Part shown: positions 58,830 through 64,000 of the stretch, piece by piece
Numbering within the stretch: the stretch's first letter is position 1
Layout: every line of letters begins with the position of its first letter
DNA from: Panulirus ornatus
Taxonomy: Eukaryota > Arthropoda > Malacostraca > Decapoda > Palinuridae
Assembly (NCBI RefSeq): GCF_036320965.1
Contig: NC_092265.1
Span: 6,501,001 to 6,565,000 of the forward strand
Length of the DNA: 64,000 bases
Direction: 5' to 3'
The notes under the pieces: model-generated
The model's input: only the letters and a program-made list of their open reading frames with translations
What the model was told of the DNA's origin: nothing
Database searches by the model: none
Translations under genes and position numbers: made by a program

Positions 58830-60550
58830 TACACCGATTGAAACTACCCGCAAAAATAGGTTATATATAATTTTTGTCTCAGGACATTTAAATGGCAAAC
58901 TCCTGTGCTTGACAGATGTTCAAGAGAAGATATGAAAATGAGATTGAGTGATGGCTAATATAGGGATTGGGTAAGTGCTGGTGAGAGGGGTGTATGATCA
59001 ATGCGCAGCACCAGAATGGGGGCAACGTGAGATTTGAGACGGGACGGGGTACCAGAGCGAGGAGTGAGGACGGGCTACCAAAGTGGAGGGAGAAGAGGAG
59101 AAAGTAGTGAGAGCAGGACATGCGGTACCGGAGTGAGGGGGGAAGGGGAGGACAGCGCGGTGCTAGAGAGAGCAGGAAGGGATAAGTGTGAGGTCAGGCC
59201 TGCAACGCGTCCCGCCCGCTGCGGAAGCTCCGATCGTACTAGGGATGATACCGGTAGCGTCGTGGGTTACCCCCGCGCCACTCTTCTGCTTAATCGTGGC
59301 CCTGGACGAAGCCGTAGGTCTTATACGGCCACAGATAAATTGGGGGCCAAACTAGCATGCTCTTTCGTTTTCTTTTTTGTGGCTACAGTAGCATGTTTGT
59401 TTATGGCCACAGTAATATGTTTATATTTAGTCACACTGGTGCTTGTTTGTGGCCACAGTGGGATACATGTTTGTGGCCACGTTGCCATGCTTGTTTGTGG
59501 CTGCACCTATTATGGTAACTTGTTAGCACACTTGTATCTTTCTCTGATCACACCCGAATGTGTCTGTTATGCTACTCCCGTGTGGTTACTTATGGTACTC
59601 ATCATTTGCTTGTATCAGTACCAGTAACATCCGCTGGATAAGGAGCAGTAGCCACACCTACACAATATGCTGTAATAACAACAGCATCTGCAGCAGTATC
59701 AGTAACACCACCACATCCTTGCGTTACAGCAAACGGTGGTGCTACGGAACCTCTTCCAACGGATGTTACTGTTACTTTCTGTAAGGAAACAGGAGCACTA
59801 ACACCACTGCCTATAACTAACAACAGCTGCAATAACAACCGTAAAACCACCACCAGCAGATAGGTACAACAGGAGCCGTAATTAAAGTAACGGTAACAGC
59901 ACAGAGCAGAAATTTCCGTAAATTTTTCGGGAGTTACAGGTGTTCCCGCGCTCGCCCCGTGAGCTGTATGACGTCCTCACCGGAAATGTTATTCATTCCC
60001 CAGAAATAAGTTGAGACGTCACCTAGCCAGCCAATGCTAGAAGAATCATTATATAAAAGAAAGCGAAGGTTGAATGATTACTTATTTTTCTTCTTTTTGT
60101 ATGCTCGGGAATATTATAACACCTTGTGATAATATTGATATTAGTTGTATCTCAGGTTATGACAGGGTTTCGATTAAGATCCGTGCTCATCACAGCTGCA
60201 AGAGCAGGGATAAAGTCTTGTCATTAAATCATCATCATCGCTGATCATGTTTGGTTTCAAGCACACCTGCTTATGTGCAGTTAAGACTACGCATTTAATG
60301 ATCGCTGGATTACCCTGGCTCTCGTGACATGACACGAGGCGTGGAATATCTCTGGGGTGCCCCGTGCAAGTGGCAAATTTTTCAGATGTTTTGCCCCGCG
60401 GGGCAAGTCTGTATTGTAGTAACGGCAGACGTCCCACACGGGGACATGCAGTGGTTCTACAACCCCACAGGAAGCGTTAATGCTGTCACGTCATTGTGGT
60501 AACTGGACCGTACTTGAGAACTCCCAGTGGTCGCATTCAAATCTATTGCA
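58830..60550. other. No supported gene; degenerate tandem at 59370-59515
   Basis: The 197-codon frame at 59034-59627 mixes an Arg/Gly-rich GC patch with a tandem of TTTGTGGCCACAGTAGCATG-like units (about 30 bases), so it is treated as non-coding. 59640-59870 is CAG/CAACAG-rich. Confidence 0.5.
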
Positions 60551-60553
60551 GCA

Positions 60554-60557
<4 letters not shown>

Positions 60558-60617
<60 letters not shown>
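60558..60617. repeat. (TC)n microsatellite
   Basis: About 29 TC units. Confidence 0.97.
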
Positions 60618-60620
<3 letters not shown>

Positions 60621-60668
60621 TGGCGATGTTTCGCTTCACCCGCCACCCACCGCGTCTCTTTGCTGTTT

Positions 60669-60769
60669 ATCAGCTGACATATTTCTTTCTTGTACCTCCC
60701 CTGATGATGTGATTATTACACGAGAGTGCACTTGTGAACTTATCGTGTTTCGTTATCCCCGTGGACTCA
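60669..60769 (-). mobile_element. Solo arm of the foldback family, opposite orientation
   Basis: CCCCTGATGATGTGATTATT, then ACACGAGAGTGCACTTGTGA, ACTTATCGTGTTTCG and CCCCGTGGACTCA match the right arm of the 6504 element. Confidence 0.85.
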
Positions 60770-61047
60770 AAAAGAAAAGCGACTTGTAATTATTTGATAG
60801 TTGATGATGATCAAGTAAGATTACCATTTAGGCCCACAAAACATGGTTAAAGTAAAACCACTTAATGAGAAAATCCACGACCCAAGTAGACCCATGAACT
60901 GCCAAGCATACTGTGACCACTCACTTTCCTCTAGGCTGAGGAGAGGCCGCTAAAATTTTTACCTTTAACATCTATATGTAATAACAGCTGCAGAAATAAT
61001 GTGGCATGCAACCTAACACACCTGCTAAAAATAACTAAAACACTCTG

Positions 61048-61360
61048 ATTCACAAGTGTAAGGGAAATTCAGTTCATGCGCATATATACTTTAAAACAAG
61101 CAATATATTGTAATTCCTGCTACACAGCGTGAAACTGATTGGCGGCTCTTCTCAGTCTGTGGGTTTTTTAAAAGTTCACTTAAGGGAACATCATCTAGTT
61201 ACACGTCTTTACATTATAATCTTAGCTGCACAGAAATCCAAGCTTGCGGAAACTTTTGCTAAGTGACGGGTCATGTCCTTCCTGTTAGGTTGGTATACGT
61301 GCGCAGGGGTCCGGACATGCGACAGTCTTTGCTCAGCGGCGGCCAACGTTCCCCAGGTCA
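61048..61360 (+). repeat. Long direct repeat, copy A
   Basis: ATTCACAAGTGTAAGGGAAA, GTAATTCCTGCTACACAGC, CATCATCTAGTTACACGTCT, TTTACATTATAATCTTAG and CAGGGGTCCGGACATGCG occur in the same order in copy B at 63681-64000. Spacing differs by small indels. The class of the unit is not recognised. Confidence 0.8.
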
Positions 61361-61939
61361 AGTCGGCCTGTACGTGCATTATTCACATGCAGCGCGGCGC
61401 GTATGCCGCACGTCCTTGTTACAGCTCTGTTTCTGTCCACACACTGCAAATATTCTTTGTAGGCCCATGCTGACGCTCGGCCCTTACTGTTGCTTGGCCC
61501 CTACCGTGGTTCAGGAATGTGGTAGAAGTTAGCGTTATACGCCCCGGGTTTAGGCAACCTGGCTTCCTTCTCTGCTGGACTGGTGCTCACTGATCCCCTT
61601 CTCTCTGTTCTGCGCAATATAGGATGCCATTTGTTGCAATACCAAGACAATTATTTAAGTTTCCTTGGTTAATTACTCTACTGATTCACTCTGCCACTCT
61701 TTTCACATTCGGTATATTTTCGTTGTCACATGGTCACTTTCGTTATTCTTACAATCTGAAGTTTTATTCTACTAATTAATCAATTTTACAAGAATATCCT
61801 TAATGCGTGAGTGAAGCGTGGGATGACCATGTGATATGATACTTGATAACCCTGGCGACAAAGTCTTCAACGAGATCAGCCTAATGTTCACGTACACAGA
61901 CACACACAAGTTCCTTATCTCAGCTTGTTTTCTTCGTTA

Positions 61940-61940
61940 T

Positions 61941-62034
<94 letters not shown>
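61940..62034. repeat. (CA)n then (TA)n compound microsatellite
   Basis: The TA half runs directly into a foldback arm. Confidence 0.98.
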
Positions 62035-62036
<2 letters not shown>

Positions 62037-62098
62037 CTATGAGTCCACGGGGAAAATGAAACACCATAAGTTCCCAAGCGCACTTTCGTGTAGTCATC
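62035..62098 (+). mobile_element. Solo arm of the foldback family
   Basis: TCCTATGAGTCCACGGGGAA, then AATGAAACACCATAAGTTCC and CAAGCGCACTTTCGTGTA, cut off before the CATCATCAGGGGAGAC box. Confidence 0.85.
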
Positions 62099-62099
62099 T

Positions 62100-63598
62100 C
62101 GCTTATCTACCTTTACATCTTCGAAGAACTGCTCTCCTCAGACGTCAACAAATTAAGCTTTAATTCAGCTCGATGACGTCAACAGTTCCTTGAAAGATGA
62201 GGATACTGAATATCTACGAGAGGCCGTAACAATGAATCAAGCAAGAAGCCTAGTAACGAAAAAAGTGAAATGATGTACAGTATGAAGATAGTGGACTACT
62301 AGAATAAACTGAGAAATTTAATTTTGAATGCGAACGGCAGGCATTAGATTAAAAAGTATGATAACTGAGAAAGTTCAAGGAGTGGGCCCCCAAACGTGTA
62401 GAAATCCCTCCCCCATAATGTACAAATCGGTAACGACAGCAGCTACATTGAGACAGAAGCACCTACGCTGCTTTTCATCTGCCAAGATTCCGACAGAGAA
62501 CAACTTTTTCAAACCTATCGTACAGGTGAAGGGGGATAGGGAGGAAATTCTAACGTGGCTCCTAAAGGCAGTATTTCTTGAATGTAAAACGAATATGTGT
62601 TTTAAGATTCATAGATTTAAAACCAACATACCGATGAATATGCTGAATTTTTATGGCTTCTTTTTTTTACTACTGACAAAGAGATAATGTAAATAAATGT
62701 TTTATAAACGCAGTTTATATAACAAAGAAGATCTACAGGTGATTGCAAGTTAGTATAAAGAAATTAACAACAGGCAACTCTGCTAACTAACGAACTGCCT
62801 GACTTTAAAAATTTTCTCAATTCAACCCTCTGTTTTGTGTTCATGAGGTTGAGTTCGAGCATCTAGCAGCATAATATTTATACATGGTTGTCTTTCAATT
62901 TTGGATGTAGATATTTATTACCTTTGCGCTGAAAGAGCTAATTTAGTCTCAGCTCATAACCAAGCTAGGCTAGAGTTTATGCCAAACGTGGATTCAAACT
63001 AGGTAAATCACAACCATACGGCTGAGGCCTGCTTAGAGGAGGCTGGATAAAGGGAATTCATATTCTTGTTAATGGAAGGAAGAGAAATAAGAGAGAAATT
63101 AATGTACCTAGAACCATAAAGTTGGGTATATTATTGGCGTACATGGACAAACAGGATCAGGGGGAAAAATAAGAAATTGAGAATTCAGATCAAAGATTAA
63201 ATATCTCACTTTCTTAACTCCTAAGTATGATGCAGACGTATCGATAAGAACAGCAGTTGTGATAATAGTAACAAAGTAGTGTAATATTAATAACTATAGT
63301 AATAGTTGTGTGAGAAGGATCGCCAAGGTGGTATTAGGTAAAGAAATAGTAGACAAATGTTCTCCAAAGTTCCCATCCCACCACCACCCCCCTCCAAGTG
63401 GAAGGAGGCTAGATAGACTGTCTATATATAGCAAAGTCGAGGAGGGTGATGCAAAGAGTATCTCCCACTGTCGTCTCTCCCACGCATCTCCCTCACTCAT
63501 CCCTTCAAGGTCACACGGGAGTAGTGGAGTGACACAGACGGCAGCTGACTAACTTGCCCATGTGGTGAAACTGGAGGAACATAAAGAGGACAAACAAG
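62100..63598. other. No supported gene
   Basis: A 119-codon frame at 62328-62687 has no recognisable domain or splice context. The remainder is AT-rich with nothing identified. Confidence 0.45.

Positions 63599-63681
<83 letters not shown>
63599..63681. repeat. (TA)n array
   Basis: About 40 units, ending at the first base of direct repeat copy B. Confidence 0.98.
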
Positions 63682-63683
<2 letters not shown>

Positions 63684-64000
63684 TCACAAGTGTAAGGGAA
63701 AAAAAATTTAGTGAATGCACTTAAACTTCGAAAAAGCAGTCCACTGTAATTCCTGCCACACAGCTTAATACTAACTAGCTGCTCTGCTTAAAGTAGCATC
63801 ATCTAGTTACACGTCTTTACATTATAACCTTAGACATGGAGACGACCGGCTGCACGGGAATCTGGGCGTGTGGGAGTCCTTACTCAATGACGGGCATGTC
63901 CTGCCGGTCAATTCGGTCTGTACGTGCACAGGTGTCCCGGTCAATTTGGTCTGTACGTGCACAGGGGTCCGGACGTGCGGCAGTCGTTGCTCAACGGTGG
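63681..64000 (+). repeat. Long direct repeat, copy B, cut by window end
   Basis: Same ordered landmarks as copy A, starting ATTCACAAGTGTAAGGGAAA at the edge of a TA array. It has an extra internal tandem duplication of about 33 bases (CCGGTCAATTCGGTCTGTAC then GTGCACAGG, twice) not seen in copy A. Confidence 0.8.

Noticed and set aside
59034..59627. 197-codon + frame with hydrophobic C-terminus that could pass as a membrane protein
   Set aside because: The first half is an Arg/Gly-rich GC patch and the hydrophobic half is a translated tandem repeat; no splice signals or family resemblance.
15516..63720. Many frames with IYIYIY, CVCVCV, HTHTHT, ERERER or SLSLSL runs
   Set aside because: Translations of (TA)n, (TG)n, (CA)n, (GA)n and (TC)n arrays; not genes.

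Overview
The window is a stretch of arthropod nuclear genome, most likely from a decapod crustacean. Three things suggest this: small exons with consensus GT/AG splice sites separated by large AT-rich introns; a secreted lipocalin with the six-cysteine layout of crustacyanin/apolipoprotein D proteins; and a very high load of (TA)n arrays, minisatellites and non-LTR retrotransposon pieces. The species cannot be fixed from the sequence. Nearly all long open frames are antisense shadows of a LINE or translations of dinucleotide repeats, so the real genes were found exon by exon.

Three complete gene models can be joined with consistent splice phase. (1) A crustacyanin/ApoD-like lipocalin on the + strand, four coding exons between 23305 and 30036, 186 residues, with a poly(A) signal at 30217. 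(2) Phosphoserine aminotransferase (PSAT1, serine biosynthesis) on the - strand, nine coding exons from 45794 down to 30773, 367 residues, with the PLP lysine at K197. (3) An unrecognised 187-residue protein on the - strand, six coding exons from 51826 down to 49144, whose three internal repeats look like a beta-trefoil fold; it has no signal peptide but has a furin-type RVRR site ahead of the trefoil. A TATA box and arthropod initiator near 53280-53308, with a noncoding exon ending at a GT donor, fit as its promoter. The lipocalin and PSAT1 genes are convergent, with about 0.7 kb between their stop codons. Two orphan exons on the + strand (about 578-822 and 10668-10742, the latter ending in a stop) show that a further gene or genes occupy the left end.

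Layout: 1-10.8 kb holds the orphan exons, a Tigger-like TIR element (1507-1798), a 34-bp minisatellite, a long foldback element (6504-6884) and a 22-bp minisatellite. 10.85-13.65 kb is a decayed LINE on the - strand. 13.7-23.3 kb is mostly intergenic with repeat fragments, a second decayed LINE lineage (18.2-19.0 kb), two minisatellites and a second foldback flanked by TA arrays. 23.3-30.2 kb is the lipocalin and 30.8-45.8 kb is PSAT1, whose 6.6-kb first intron carries a 5'-truncated LINE with an intact 483-codon reverse transcriptase frame. 46-53.3 kb contains the beta-trefoil gene. 53.3-64 kb shows no recognisable gene and is rich in minisatellites, foldback arms and a pair of long direct repeats.

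The most unusual items are the beta-trefoil proprotein gene, the TA-flanked foldback family whose core hairpin shows compensatory changes between copies, and a miniature element that closely resembles the mammalian Tigger3/4 ends.
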